Of a stretch of 64,000 nucleotides of DNA, positions 12,401 to 25,907 are shown piece by piece (the first letter of the stretch is position 1; each line of letters starts with the position of its first letter). This stretch comes from Chrysaora quinquecirrha (taxonomy: Eukaryota; Cnidaria; Scyphozoa; Semaeostomeae; Pelagiidae): positions 3,092,840 to 3,156,839 of the forward strand of contig JACTAT010000014.1 in NCBI GenBank assembly GCA_014526335.1, written 5' to 3'. Position numbers and translations under genes: made by a program. The notes under the pieces are model-generated. The model had not been told where the DNA came from and did not search any database. It worked only from the letters and a program-made list of their open reading frames with translations.

Positions 12401-15400
12401 GGCGTACGTCCTTATTTACTAACTTATATTGATGGGGGTAAGCGACGTGTTAGGTGCTTATATTCAAATTAATTTGGTGTCTGATAAGTTCAGATACCTA
12501 GGCTTTTAAGCTACAGTTGCTTAACAAAATGGAATAACAAGGAAGAAACCAGTCATGCAATATTTTATGTTAACGAAGATTGATGTTTTTAGATGACATG
12601 GGTCTTTTTGCTTGTGTCCTAAGGATGATATTCTAGAACGAATACACCGGCTCGTTTACCGCCCAGGGTACAGGGTAGTAGCTTGGTTTACATTTAAAGG
12701 AAGATCTCTCTATCCAACAAGCCATTGCGACCCTCTCGAAGCAAATAATAGAATTAAATCCCAGGTTTTTGAATGTTATTTCACGCAGCAACCAGCAATA
12801 GGCGATACCAAGAGCGGAAGCGACTATTGAAAAGCAACAGCAACAACAAAAGCAACAACAACAACAAAAGCAACAAACAGAACAATGGTAGTTGTTTACT
12901 GAGTCTGAGTGAAGATGAAGTGTGGGAAATTTTTTAAAAACGCAGACGTAAATATCAAAAACAAATTGATAGATTCTTTGTCCGTTCTAAAAATACTTCC
13001 CAAACGTTACTTTCTCACAGTTACCATTGAATAAAGGCATCACTATGGTATTTGTGGCATCAAAAAAGCGGATGGCCTAATAGGGTAAAAATTCCTCAAT
13101 TGATTTTCTTAAAAGGAATCTAATAAACAGGAAGTGTTTCGTTTGAAAATCATCGTCCTAACGAAGATGTTCTTAAGCCAATCAGAAACCATAAAATACT
13201 TTCTCATGTTTTCATCTGTTTACTTTCATTACAGAATAAAGAGAAAAATGTTAGGACACGTTGTAAGGATACTGTAATGTCTGTCTATTTAGCCACAAAA
13301 TAGGTTCATCTCGTTAACAGCAGCCAGAGGCGGAGCAGGGATGCAAAGTCTAAGGAGGAAAGAGCATTTGAACTCGTTGTATGAGTATTTATGTTAATAC
13401 CTCGAGTATTGTCTGTGGCATTGTGTTCATTGTGCAGCAGCAATCCTGAGCTGCAGATCGCAGCAAGAATGGTGACGCTGAAGTTGCAGTGCTGTAAACG
13501 ATGATGTAGCTACGTGGCTAAGTCACTGGGTTTGGTATTTCACTGGTTCTATCCACGTGGGTTCGAGTCTCGCTTTCGTCAGGATCATGGTCCGCAGCAA
13601 CAACAAGCGACAAGGATACATGAGAGCCCAGCGTTTTCTATCTTGACTATCAGTATTGGAACAAAAGCTGCCCTGCCTGACCTACGTTAGCAAATACGGC
13701 AAATCTCTTTCTTTGCTTGAATTGTCCTGTATCAAGCGGCAGATCAAACTCCTAGCTCAGGGAGGGTCAAAAAGGGGTAGGCACTAGGTCAACTAATAAA
13801 AACGTGGAAAAAGAAGATATCTCTGAGTTAGTAAGATCAAATAGAGAAATGAACTGGAATGACGTCACAACTACTGGAGTCGCAACAGATGATAATAGCC
13901 GGCAAGAATGGAGACAGTTGATGGATCGTTGCTCGAATCGGTCACTCAACGACTCCGTAATGAATTAAAGGGAAAAAGAAGAAAGAAGTACGATCACAGT
14001 CTGAAAACTTATCAAAGCACTTGCGTAAAGTGTATTTAGCGCCAGTCGCTAGGATCTCAAAAGTAGGTTACCTACAGGCAGACCTTCGTCGGAGTTGTTA
14101 GATGAAGAACGGTCTTAGAGCGAGTTCTTCGTAGAAGAATAACCTTAAAGACATAAGATTTTTATTCATCCCTTCACTAAGTAGGCTGCTCTATACTTTC
14201 TCGAACTAGAGGTAGATTTATAAGACAACTAATCAAGCTGCAATAAGAGGTGAGGTGGAACACCATTCCGCGGGAATAGCCCTTATGTTTAATGTCACAG
14301 ATGCAACAGTGGTCAAGTGCCACGGTTTTGTTGTCCACAAAAACTTTAAGGAACTTCCACACGCTATCGAATCTATACGCAGTACTGACATGGATACGCA
14401 CTACCATGGCAGTATTTTTGCGTACTGTGGTGGATACGCACTGCTGTGGTGGGTTATTATGCTTGATGTGGTGGGTTATTATGCTTTATGTGAAGGTATT
14501 TTTTGCGTACTGTGGTGGACAAGCGCTACTGTGGTGGGTTATTATGCTTGATCTGGTGGGTTATTATGCTTGATGTGAAGGTATTTTTGCGTACTGTGGT
14601 GGATACGCACTGCTGTGGTGGGTTATTATGCTTGATGTGGTGAGTTATTATGCTTGATGAGGTGGGTTATAGTGCTTTATGTGAAGGTATTTTTTGCGTA
14701 CTGTGGTGGACAAGAGCTACTGTGGTGGGTTATCATGCTTAGTGTGGTGGTTTATTATGCTCATACCAAACACATAAGTGCGTATCCACTACAGTAGAGC
14801 GTATATAGATTCGGTAGCGTGTTCCTACACCCCTGCCGATGCAAACAAAAAGCAAAAAGAATTGATCCGAAGGAACCATATTCAAAGTTCATGAACATGT
14901 CGGTTTATAATATTCTTCATCATTTCACTCCGTATATAGAAAGAAAATAAATTAATCTGTTCGCAGTTGCCAACATGAATAATCATTAAGCGGACATGCA
15001 AAAAGATATCTTGCCTCACCATCTGCAATGTTAGGAAATATTGATCTAAAGAAAGGGTAGATTTACAGGCTTTCGTGTTGAATCAGGCAAATGTATATTA
15101 TTATGTTTATCAGAGTAAAGGCATTCAATGCAAGTATATCTTTGCAGATCCAAAAGCAATTATCGAAGCAATGTTTGCTAATTGAAGCAAGAAGGACCAA
15201 TCATTGAAGAGGTGGGAATCTAGATCAAGGCTAATCATAAGGTTGACGGCTGATCAAAATTTATCTACAGGGTTGATCATCAGGCCAGTGATAGGGTTGA
15301 TTAAGATCAAAACTTTGGGCCATTAATCAATCTCGATCAAAAAGTAGTAAAGATTGATCATACGTTAATAAAGACCGATCAATCAAGATTGAACATACAT

Positions 15401-18400
15401 ACGATAGACCGATATTAATCCTAAGGTTGAAGGGTGTTCAAGACTGATAAGGGTTGATCAAAAGCGAATATCAGCTCGATCAATCGAGCTTGATCTAGAG
15501 ATAGATCGAGCTTTATCATAGACTGATCAAGACTGATCCTATAAGGATGAACAAGACTGAGCACGCGATCGATCGAGATGAATCAAGATAATTGGTCAAG
15601 ATAGACCAAACAGCTTCATCCAGATCAATCATAAGGTTGATCAAGGTTGATAAACAATGTTCATAAGGCTGATCAAGATTAATCATCACAAGGTTGATTA
15701 TAAGACATCAAATCAGATTGAATGAGTCGAGTTGGGGCGATACATATATATTAACTTAGACAGCATCATGACCAGAAAGCGTCTTCATTAACATCACACC
15801 CTGGATCATGCTCCTCCACAGTAAGGCCACCCAAAAGCCCCCGCAACCAATCCCACTTCGTTATCAGCCAGTTGACCTGACTTTTAATGCGAAGAAAGAA
15901 ACTGGCGAAATCTAGCATTTTGGTAAATGCAATTACATTGTTATTGAAAAATAATAGAACAAGTGACCACAAAGTCCTTAATCTGTACGAAAAGATGGTG
16001 ATCATAATTGATAGCTCAATCATAATTTTGCACGGGAATTTCGTAAAGCAGATTTTCGCGTGGAGTTTCCAACCAACATATGAGAAAATGCTGAAACGTG
16101 ACTTCGTTAGTCCTGTGACTCAATTCAATAATGCATGTAAAACGTTCAGAAAATCTAATAGGAAAAACCACAGTGGTCAGCCTCAGACTGTAAAGTTTGA
16201 CCATTAAATTGATGACTTCTAATGAATTTTGCGCAAATTTAGCAAGCCACATCCATTCACTCCTTCACCCAAATAGAAAGCATACTAGAAACACAACATA
16301 AGGAAGAAGAGCCATATTTCCTTGAACAAGTGCCTCAATTGAACAAAGTCCTCCCTGAAACACATCTTTTCCCAGTAGCTGCAAACGACCCGCCTTGTTG
16401 TTTAAGGGCCACGTCGAAGTAAGCACCCTTTTGAGATAGATGTTCCGAACCAAGCACCATCTTTTGTTCTCCACTGGGTATACTTTAGGTATGTGTTATT
16501 CAGTTATGTTATTCAACCTCAATAAGATTCAAGAGCCATGGGGTCCGTTATCTGCAATTTGCCGTTACATCTACTTTTCTAACATATGCTTCTGTTTGTA
16601 GTGCTTATAAAGATATATATCATTCTCTATTCTCTACTTACGCTTATAAATATCACTCCTTTGGTAGATTACATGATTACATACACAGGCTTAGGTGAAA
16701 AGCAAGACTCTTTATTTACGCTCTACACGTTTTTTTATAAGGAACACCTTTATACGGAACTCAAGGCTGAAAATTCCCAGAAAATTAAGGAACTTTAAGG
16801 AACTGTCGAGGCTTGGATAAAAAACTAAGAAACTCTTTTTTAAAAAGAAAAAGACAGTTTGTACGAAAAAGAACAGAAGTACAATATATTTCCCATCGTT
16901 CTTCCCCAAAAGGCTTCTTTTATTCTTAAAGTTATAAATGAAGAATAGTTTCTATGAATTTGTTGTAAAAATTAGTATCTATACATATCCCATGACAAGG
17001 AACAGTATAAGGAACTTTCAGCCTCATTTTGTTGAAAAATTAAGGAACTCCAAGCTCAACTCAGACTAAAGGTTCCTTATAAAAAAAGTGCAGTCTATGT
17101 GTTTCTCTAGTGAGGCCTATCATAAAAGTACCATAGGCACAGAAAAAAGAAAAGAATAGACCTTTTCATTGACAATTTTCATATCGAGGCAAAGCCTGTA
17201 ATCAATGCACTCATTTGGGATTAAGGTCCATTTTACATCGAGGCAAAGGCTTTATTTCAATTTCTGATAGATCTGACGAATATTGCAGAAAAGAGAGAGG
17301 AATACAGTAGTTAGTTACCTTGCAAGATTTTTTGTACATGAGTCCTTATGTGAAAATAACCCCTAATGCCTCTGCATACAGCCTCAGCCCCGATCGTTCC
17401 CATGAAAGAAAAACATAAAATAGGTCACGATGACCTGTATGAGAAATAGACCTTCAAATGTTATAAAAGCTAGCAAAATGGTATCAAGCTAGCCGTCCAT
17501 GGTAGCCCGAAACAGGAAACAAGGGTCATTAACACTGTAATAGCGAAATGCGCCATTCTACGAACACTACATTCAGTGGCTCGTTATCAAAGCTTGCGCA
17601 CAAGCTATCAAAACGGACAAGTCATTATAATCCAATAGACGTGAAGCTTTCACTATTCTGTTGCTGTGAGAAAACAGCATCCACCACTGAACAAATTGAC
17701 CAAGATCACAACTCACACGCAAAATCGCATACATACAGGGGGTAGAAATGTTTGGTCATGTTAGGGCCTCCCACCTACCAAGATTGCAAGAGAGAACGGT
17801 CGACTTTTACATTTTTGCGAAGCTCTTAAATGAATTCATTTGCACCCCATCTCACTCGAGCCTAACGTTTTCATAGCTCTGAACCACTACATAAACCATA
17901 AAACATATTTTAGCCAACAGAAGGCAGCTTCTTCCACCATCTATCGCCATGGTCAGCTACAGTCTGAGAAAGCTTAAGCTTAAAGACACGTAAATTGTAA
18001 GGCAGTCAATATTAAGGCTGCTTGGATGCAAGAGAGCCTTTAAGAATCTTAGTTAGTTACTTAAGACAACTGCATCACAGCCTTAGAATGCTATAGAGGG
18101 TAGGACATCGGCATTGCGGAAAGCTTTTATGCAAGCTTGTCTCCCCCCCTTGGGCCCATGAAGATAGCAGTCAAGACAGCTCAAGTCTGCCTACTTAAGA
18201 TCTGAATAGTTATAATTAAGGAAGCTAGAGTGCAAGAGAGATGTACAGTGATGTATAGGGTTTGAGCCTAAGAAAGCTGTAACAGCTAAGTGCAGTTTAC
18301 TTGAGCGAGAACATTTAAGACGGCCATTCTGTGTGTGAAACAAGAGAGCAAGGCTAAATGCTAGATAGCTCGTAAACTTCGGGACAGCTATATAGAATAG

Positions 18401-21400
18401 GGCAGCCCTCCTGTGAGCAATTTGAGTTTAAAACGACTTTAATTTCGGTAGCTATAGTGTAAGACAGGTATCTTAAGTTTAAGATAAGTAGAATGCAAGA
18501 CAACTAAAAATCTAGACAGTTATAAGGTAAGACAGCACCTGACTGTTAAAAACATGGAAGAAGCCTACATGGAAATAAAATTTTAATCCGAACCTTTCAA
18601 AAGCTCGTTTTCATAAACGGGTCCCGTTTCGATGGTTAAGTGAAAGGGCCAATTATTTCTCTATCAACAATGAATCACTGTTGTTTAATAAGCTCATGAA
18701 TAAGCTATTTCGCTTGAGCAAAGGTGTTGGAAGTGAAAACTGGCTTTGAAGTGAAAACTGACATTTGAACAGAGATAGAGTAAGTGAAATAACAGCCACA
18801 AAAATGCTTATTTCTTTGCTTTGAATTGTTAGTGAATGGAGCAGGGAGGAAGGAAGGACACAGGCTGACACCACTGAATTGACTCACAAAGTTCGCCAAC
18901 GAGGTGATACCTACAATAGGGAAGCTATATCTCTCTATAATGACCGTGTGTCGGCGCCTTGTGGTAAAGGAATGGAGTAACGAATTTCTCGCATCCATCT
19001 TGTTATATTCGATTCAACGTAAATAGAAGTTTAATGGATGGAAAAGGAAGCTCTCGCAACCACAGAAAACCATGCACAATTACATCAATTATGTCCTAAT
19101 AAACTTAGGAACATAAATTCGAAAGTGTGGGGTCCGTCGAAGTGGAAAGTGGCATAAAACTTTGGCCTACGGAAACTTCAACGACGCATTCTAGACTCCC
19201 TTAAGGGGTGTTTTCCTCCGGTTTTCCTTCTTAAGCTTCAACAGAATTTCCCAAAAGAAAGACGCATCATTTTGGCGCCTTTCTTAGAGTAGTGCCCGAG
19301 ACATAAAAAGGCCTTCCCGCTAAACCGCATTTTGTATAAAAAGTATGGAAAAACGAAAAATACGTGTTTATTTAAAAACGTACACATCATACTCAATCTA
19401 AAAACCGGTAGGATTGCAACTTTAACGGTATGGTGTGGATATACAAGATGGACGTTTTCGCAGTCAAGTGATATTGCTGATATGGACACTCATTAAAAGA
19501 GTCCTAGCTTCTACCTTAATGGCAAACCTCAAACCGCTCTAACCAGCGAGCAAGCATATCTGAACAAACAGCTGCTTGGTTGTTAGTGTTGTTGATGTTG
19601 CTGTCTGAGTGCGACTCAGGTTGTATGTCTAGTGTCAATACACTGAAACAACAATCAATTGGGTTGTTGTTGTTCATAAAACGTATGGTTCCGCTCCATG
19701 GCGTTTACTCATTAAATAAGCTCTACTCTTCATAAGACAACAACAGCCTTAATAAATAACAACAACAATTTACATATCGAATGGCCTATGCGCAGAGTGA
19801 GAATTGAAAGTTGTGATCTTGAGCTACCTTGGACTCGACACACAAGTCGGTTGTAATTTGGCTATTGAATTGAATTACACTGGGCGACCTATCTATCAAA
19901 TTGGCCTAGAGAGCGAAAAAAAAACACAGTCATTCTAAGTAAAGAATGAAGGGGAAGTTTCAGGGGCTGCGTTTTTGCCATGGCACAGAAGATCATCTGA
20001 CTTTACTATCCATTTCCAACCTCTGTCATTCTCATTGCTACACATGATTGCAGTGAAGAAACAAAACCAAACAGCAAATGTCCTTGATTAAGCGCCCAGA
20101 ACGCCTATTCAATAATCCGTCTCAAAGAAGTGCAATTATTTGAAAATTTATGAATAAACTAACTTTCTGACGAAGACAAAGTTTTGCAGCAACTAGCAAA
20201 AGGTGCCTATTGTCCTAGTGATCCCTCCCACCAGGAGCTTGCACATACACTACACGCTTTTTTTTTTATAAGGAACCTACCTCAAGGCCTAGTTCTTAAA
20301 GTTCCTTATTTTTGGACCTCTTTTGAGGCAATTGTAGTTCTACCTTAGTTACAAAAAACAAAACAAGCCCAAGTAGAGTAAAATGGGTAAATTGAATATA
20401 AAACTAAAAAGAGAGACACTTACATGTGAGCCCCATGTGAGCAAAGCTCGAGAACCGGCTTTATAATTCTTGATTATTTACAGTTATAAAAGCATTCAAC
20501 ATTGAAAAGTCCCTTAATGATTTTCACTTTAGTAATATAAGTTCTTTAAATTTCCGGGCTTTCTACATGTAGGTTCCTTATTAAGTGGATCTTTATAAAA
20601 AAAGCGTGTATCAAGGGAATGTCTGGGACAAACCTGATGGGCAATTCAATCCAAAGGAGGTGCTTATTCTAGGGAGTGCGCTCATTCGAGGAAATACGGT
20701 ACGAAAGGTTATACTGACATAATTTGCATCAGCATCCATTCAATCACGGGTGGTTAGATACTACAAGAGTACATAAATTTTATGATATGCAAGAGACTTT
20801 TTTCTGCATTATATCGTCTTTTCTCTTTCCTATATCCTGCAACAACCACAAATTGAGCTTAAACAGGAGCCCCAGTTTGACCTAGCCGCCATTTTGAAAG
20901 TTCTACAGAGAAGGGAGGTCTTCAATGTCTCCTCCGCAGAAGTAAAGAAATTTCTCCTCCGCATACGCATGCGGTGTCTAACTACCCATGATTCAATCCC
21001 TCAAAATCATGGTGATGAGGCACTAGTCATCATGGCTTTCGTGGGAAAGCAAAGTCTGGAAACTGCTGGTGACTGAATTTCCTACAGCGAATGGTTAATA
21101 AAAAGTTTTCATAGTTATTAAAGCGTTTTCGCGAAAGAGATCTACAAAATCTGCAATAACAGTTGGAAATGTGGACAAAATATCAGAAAAAACATGAAAT
21201 GAATGGCAGGGTCGTATGGGGGTTCCAGGGGACATGGGAACATGCGAAAAGCACCCAGGAAGCAAAGGAACGTCGCAGCATTGAAAGGGAACAAGGGAAG
21301 ATTGGGAAACAGGGATAAGGTGAAATTCTCCATATAAATCCACTTGACTATCAATCTAAAAAAATAAACCTACAAAACTTTAGGGATCAAGGGATTTTCT

Positions 21401-22763
21401 CGAGGCAACAGGGGACTTTGTAACCCAACTAAACGACCCTTGATAATTAGTTACGAAACATTACAAACAGGCAGCCTCTTGAAACCATGAGATGCTCGAC
21501 CCAACCTTTCTTCAGAGATCAGTGGTCGTCATTCGTAAATGAAAAGAAGGCAACGATTAACTGAGAGAGAGGCTGTTTTGTATGCCTGGTTTGGCCTGGT
21601 AGCCTGGTAGTCCCCTGGTAGTATTACGTCATTCGTTCTGTTTTGCCGTTCGACGTTGCTGAAAAGTCAAGCATAGTGAGTGGTAGGATGGTGGCACAAA
21701 AAGTGCCAGTCCAAAAAGCAGACTGTACGGCTTGGTTTTGCAGCGCATTGTCTTTCACTCATTAGTTCTACAAAATAAAATGACCCTTCACTCTTCTTTG
21801 AATGGGCCTAATAGCTTAAATCAAAAGTATTAGCTAAAGGAAAATATGTACAGCAGATGACATGGCGGAATCTATGATGACGAGAAAGACAGAGAAAAAA
21901 TCCAGGGGCACAGGAGAAAAGCGTCAAAAAACCAGCTTGATGTAGGCCGTTTCTAAGTACATTCATATGCCGTGATATTTGTCGATATCTTGATTGAGCT
22001 AACACATCTGTAGTGCAAGTATCCAGTGCTGGGAAGCTAAATATATCTCGCCTTTACAGCAGGTTGCTAATCCAAGTCAACCACTGTACCCTTTATCTGT
22101 GCCACTCAGCTGACTTGACTTTGCTTGGCTTTGTAACAGTGCCCAGCTTCAAATTGATAGGACTGACAAACAGTCAACACTCATAGCATGCGTTCGATCT
22201 CCCTGTGTGTTGTGGTCTTCTTGATCAAAGAGGGTCAGTCTCTTTCTATTAACCTGCGGTCGTTTTAAGCATCCGATAGTGGAGGTCAGTGTGAAAAAGT
22301 CTAAAATATCATTTTGCGTAAGAAATTTATACATCTGATTATATATTATTGGAGGTCTACGCTGTTAAGTAAAACCAAGAAAAACTATACTAGTCTTAAA
22401 CTGGTCATCAGTTAGTAGTTCCAATAAATCATAACACTTTTGGGTTGGCTACCCAGCAAAAACTAACACTGTCTGCCATCTGCTAACAATTCGCTTCGCT
22501 CATCATCATCATCATCATCATCATCGTCATCATCATCATCATTTCGTTTATCATCATCATCATAATAATCATCATCGCCATCATAATCATAATCATAATC
22601 ATAATCATAATCATCTTCATCATCATCATCATCATTATCATCATCATCATCATCATCATATTCATCATCGTCATCATTATCATCACCAACATCAATAACG
22701 TCTTCATGATAATAATCATTGTCATCATAAATATCATCATCATCATCATCATCATCGTTATCG

Positions 22764-22825
<62 letters not shown>

Positions 22826-25800
22826 GTCATCGTTATCATTATCATCATCATCATCATCACTATCACCACCATCATCATTATCATCATCAAAACAATCACC
22901 ATCATCATAGCCATCATTACTAACATCATCACTATCAAAATCATCAACAACATCGTCAACATTAAAAACAACGACACCATCTGTATCATTATCATCATGT
23001 GGAGCAAAAAGACTGCTCCTCGTCATCAGCTCGAATTCCTCGAAGTAAGACATCTTTTAGGGCAACTATATTAAATTGAAAAAGCTAATAGATTCAGATG
23101 GCCATGTCTCTTGGATAAACCATTGCAATCATGTACAGCAATATAGTTTCGATTACTATAAATCAACTTAACAATACCAGAGTTTGTCCTTGGTCCTATG
23201 AAACACTTGATTAAACAAAAATGATACTACTCTCTATAAAATTTTAACAGTCATTTCAAAACCATATGAAATGGAGTGGCACATGTGTGAATGGCTTTAA
23301 ATAAAGTGACAGCGAACACTTCTTCACATCAAACCAATACGATTCCAGGAAATGTCGACTTATGATAAATGTATTCATATGACACATGGTTACCACACAG
23401 TTTTAACATAGCTTTGGTTACGAATGTTAAGATCTTCCAGACTTTTTAGTTTGAATTAAAAGGTTCCCATTTATCTACAGTACTGTTATCTCCAAGATTT
23501 ATTATCTTAATTGCTTCGTAATATCCAGTAATGTCACTTGTTTCAAGGATAGTGCCAAGAAAGAAACTAATGTGACACTACTTGTTGTAGCTCCCAAAAT
23601 TTTAGGCAGGCAATGTTTTAAGATATGTAGCTACCAGCTTCGAAATTGCACGTCCGAAGATACAATACAAGACACCGTCTTTCGAGACAGTTGCAAAATG
23701 GCAGTTAAAGTAAAGTGAAAGGTAAAGGCGAAATAGTGTATTTAGTTACCCAGTAGTAGGTTAACTAATCGAGACCTCCATCCTGACTATGACGCAACCG
23801 TAGCTGGGGCTCGAACCCAACATCGCTAAGCTTCTGACACCGAAAGACATCTGGATTAGGCCACAATGCTACAGCATCTTCAAGCGAAGAGAGTACAGAA
23901 TGCTTCTGAATCACTGCTGAAAAGCAGCAGGTATATAGCGAGAAGAACTAAGTCAGCCATTCCAAATATTAAAAGAATCTTAACTTCGTAAATTCCAAAC
24001 TTGGACAGTTAAAATGTTATTCAAAGCCGTTAACGTTGCATCTAGTCACGTCCATGAAGCAAACAATTCAATTGTTGTTGTTGTTGCATCTATTCACATG
24101 ACGGTTGTTGTTGCTGTTTATGAAAGATTGGGAAAATGTAATAATCTTAGAGTCAAGGTAGTTTTCACATACCGTACTCATTGAACAAGCTTGAATACGC
24201 ATCTCCCTCGAACTGCAACTGACTCAACCTCGTCCCCAGGCTCCAAATTGAATTTTCTTCAATCTCAACCGTCAAATCGATTTGGGTCCTGGTACCGGCC
24301 ACAAAAATCTGCCAAAATACTGGCAATTTTGGCCTAGGCATAAAAAAAAGATGTAGATTCCGAAAGCAGATCTTCTTAGAAAGGAAATGCAAAGAACTTC
24401 ATTGATAACTGTCACGCAAGATACAATATCGCATGTATCATCATTTTTTGGTTTTTATAGATGTTTTTTACATAGTTTTCGGCCTATTTTGGTGTGAAAT
24501 TTTGACGAAACTGTGACGTCATTTAAAATTTCTATTGTTTGAACAGGCAATCAAATTGCGAATAGACAAGGCCGATACCAGGGTCCAACATGGACAGAGG
24601 AGCTTCACGTAGAGGCCTATTCACCCTGGGGACGAGGTTGCAACTAGCCTTTTCAGATGCAACATTTTCATAAGCGCCTTCCATGAATAAGCGCTTCTCC
24701 TAATCCCAGAGAAGACACGGTATTGCTAGATAGATGAAGTGCTTTATACATTACTGGTAAACAAACAATTACGCGTTGATGTCCATGGGCGCTTAAAAAG
24801 GCGTATTTAGCATTTAACTTTGAAGCCTACAAACATCAACAGCTACGTTAAGATTTCATTCAGAGATCTTAACGTTGCTCTTATCTATAAGGGGACTTAA
24901 CACGATAATCTGTTATTGTTTATTGCTTAACACATTTACCAATCTGGACGCTTTGGTAGTTAAACTTAAAACAATAAGGTGAAGCGACGCGTGAGCCTTG
25001 AACTGAATTCCTAAACTTATACTGGTGAATTTAATTGAGCAATTATCATATAGCAGAAAGACGGATCGGTCCGACGTGAAACTAGCTGAAACAGTGACAT
25101 TCTGTGGGGCAATTTCTCGATAAATTACAAAAACAATCGCAACAGAAAGCCACCTCTAAACCAAACAGTAGAGCTTTTTGTATCAGAAGGGATTGAAATT
25201 AAGTTTTTTTAATCCTTGTTTCAACTCAGAAATCAATAATTAACGATAGAGTTCTGTAGAGCAACATCAAAGCTTTGTATCACAGTTGGCAATAAATAGA
25301 CCTTAATGACGTGGTCGAGCGTTACTGTAAATCCCTATTGATATGACGGTTAATAAAAGCAAGGAATCGCACACCTGCAATTAGAGAAATCACCAACATT
25401 GTAGAGAAGAACCCGTGTACAACTCTAATCCCACATCAGTAGGTCATTTGACCTTATAAAACGATGACATAGCTCTACATGGGAACTGGATTGCATTCAG
25501 CTGGTTTATTCTAACATGACCTGAGATTCAGCAAGAGATATATTAATCTTTTTCAATTGTTTTATCTTCGCGTCTGGTTATGATTGTGTACCGCAATCGG
25601 AATAGCCAAGAAAATATTTTACTTTAATGTTTTCTCATTCAATACATAAACCTATCATTCTGACATATTTAACGTCATTTAATCTACCGTAAATAACCAA
25701 CCAAGCGCTGCGCTTCTTAACTCCCACTGCTCATCTTTGTATAAGAAACATATTATAAGAAACTCCTGGTCATCATCATCATCATCATCACAATCATCAA

Positions 25801-25866
25801 CATCATCATCATTACAGACAACACAATCATCATCATCATGACCATCGTCATTATCATTACTATTAC

Positions 25867-25907
<41 letters not shown>

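Noticed and set aside
13505..13585. Functional tRNA gene
   Set aside because: A and B boxes are present, but the acceptor and anticodon stems do not pair.
14255..14573. Overlapping frames across the GTGGTGG minisatellite
   Set aside because: They only reflect the tandem repeat; codon content is repeat-driven.
22463..23074. Long acidic, Met-rich and Ile-rich open frames
   Set aside because: They are three readings of one (ATC/GAT)n microsatellite; no splice context or complex protein sequence.
24165..24392. Minus-strand exon ending at GTATGT (LQFEGDAYSSLFNEYG)
   Set aside because: Does not fit any IFT43 phase or block, and it contains CCTGGGGACGAGGTTG, a word repeated near 24625, so it is probably repeat-derived.
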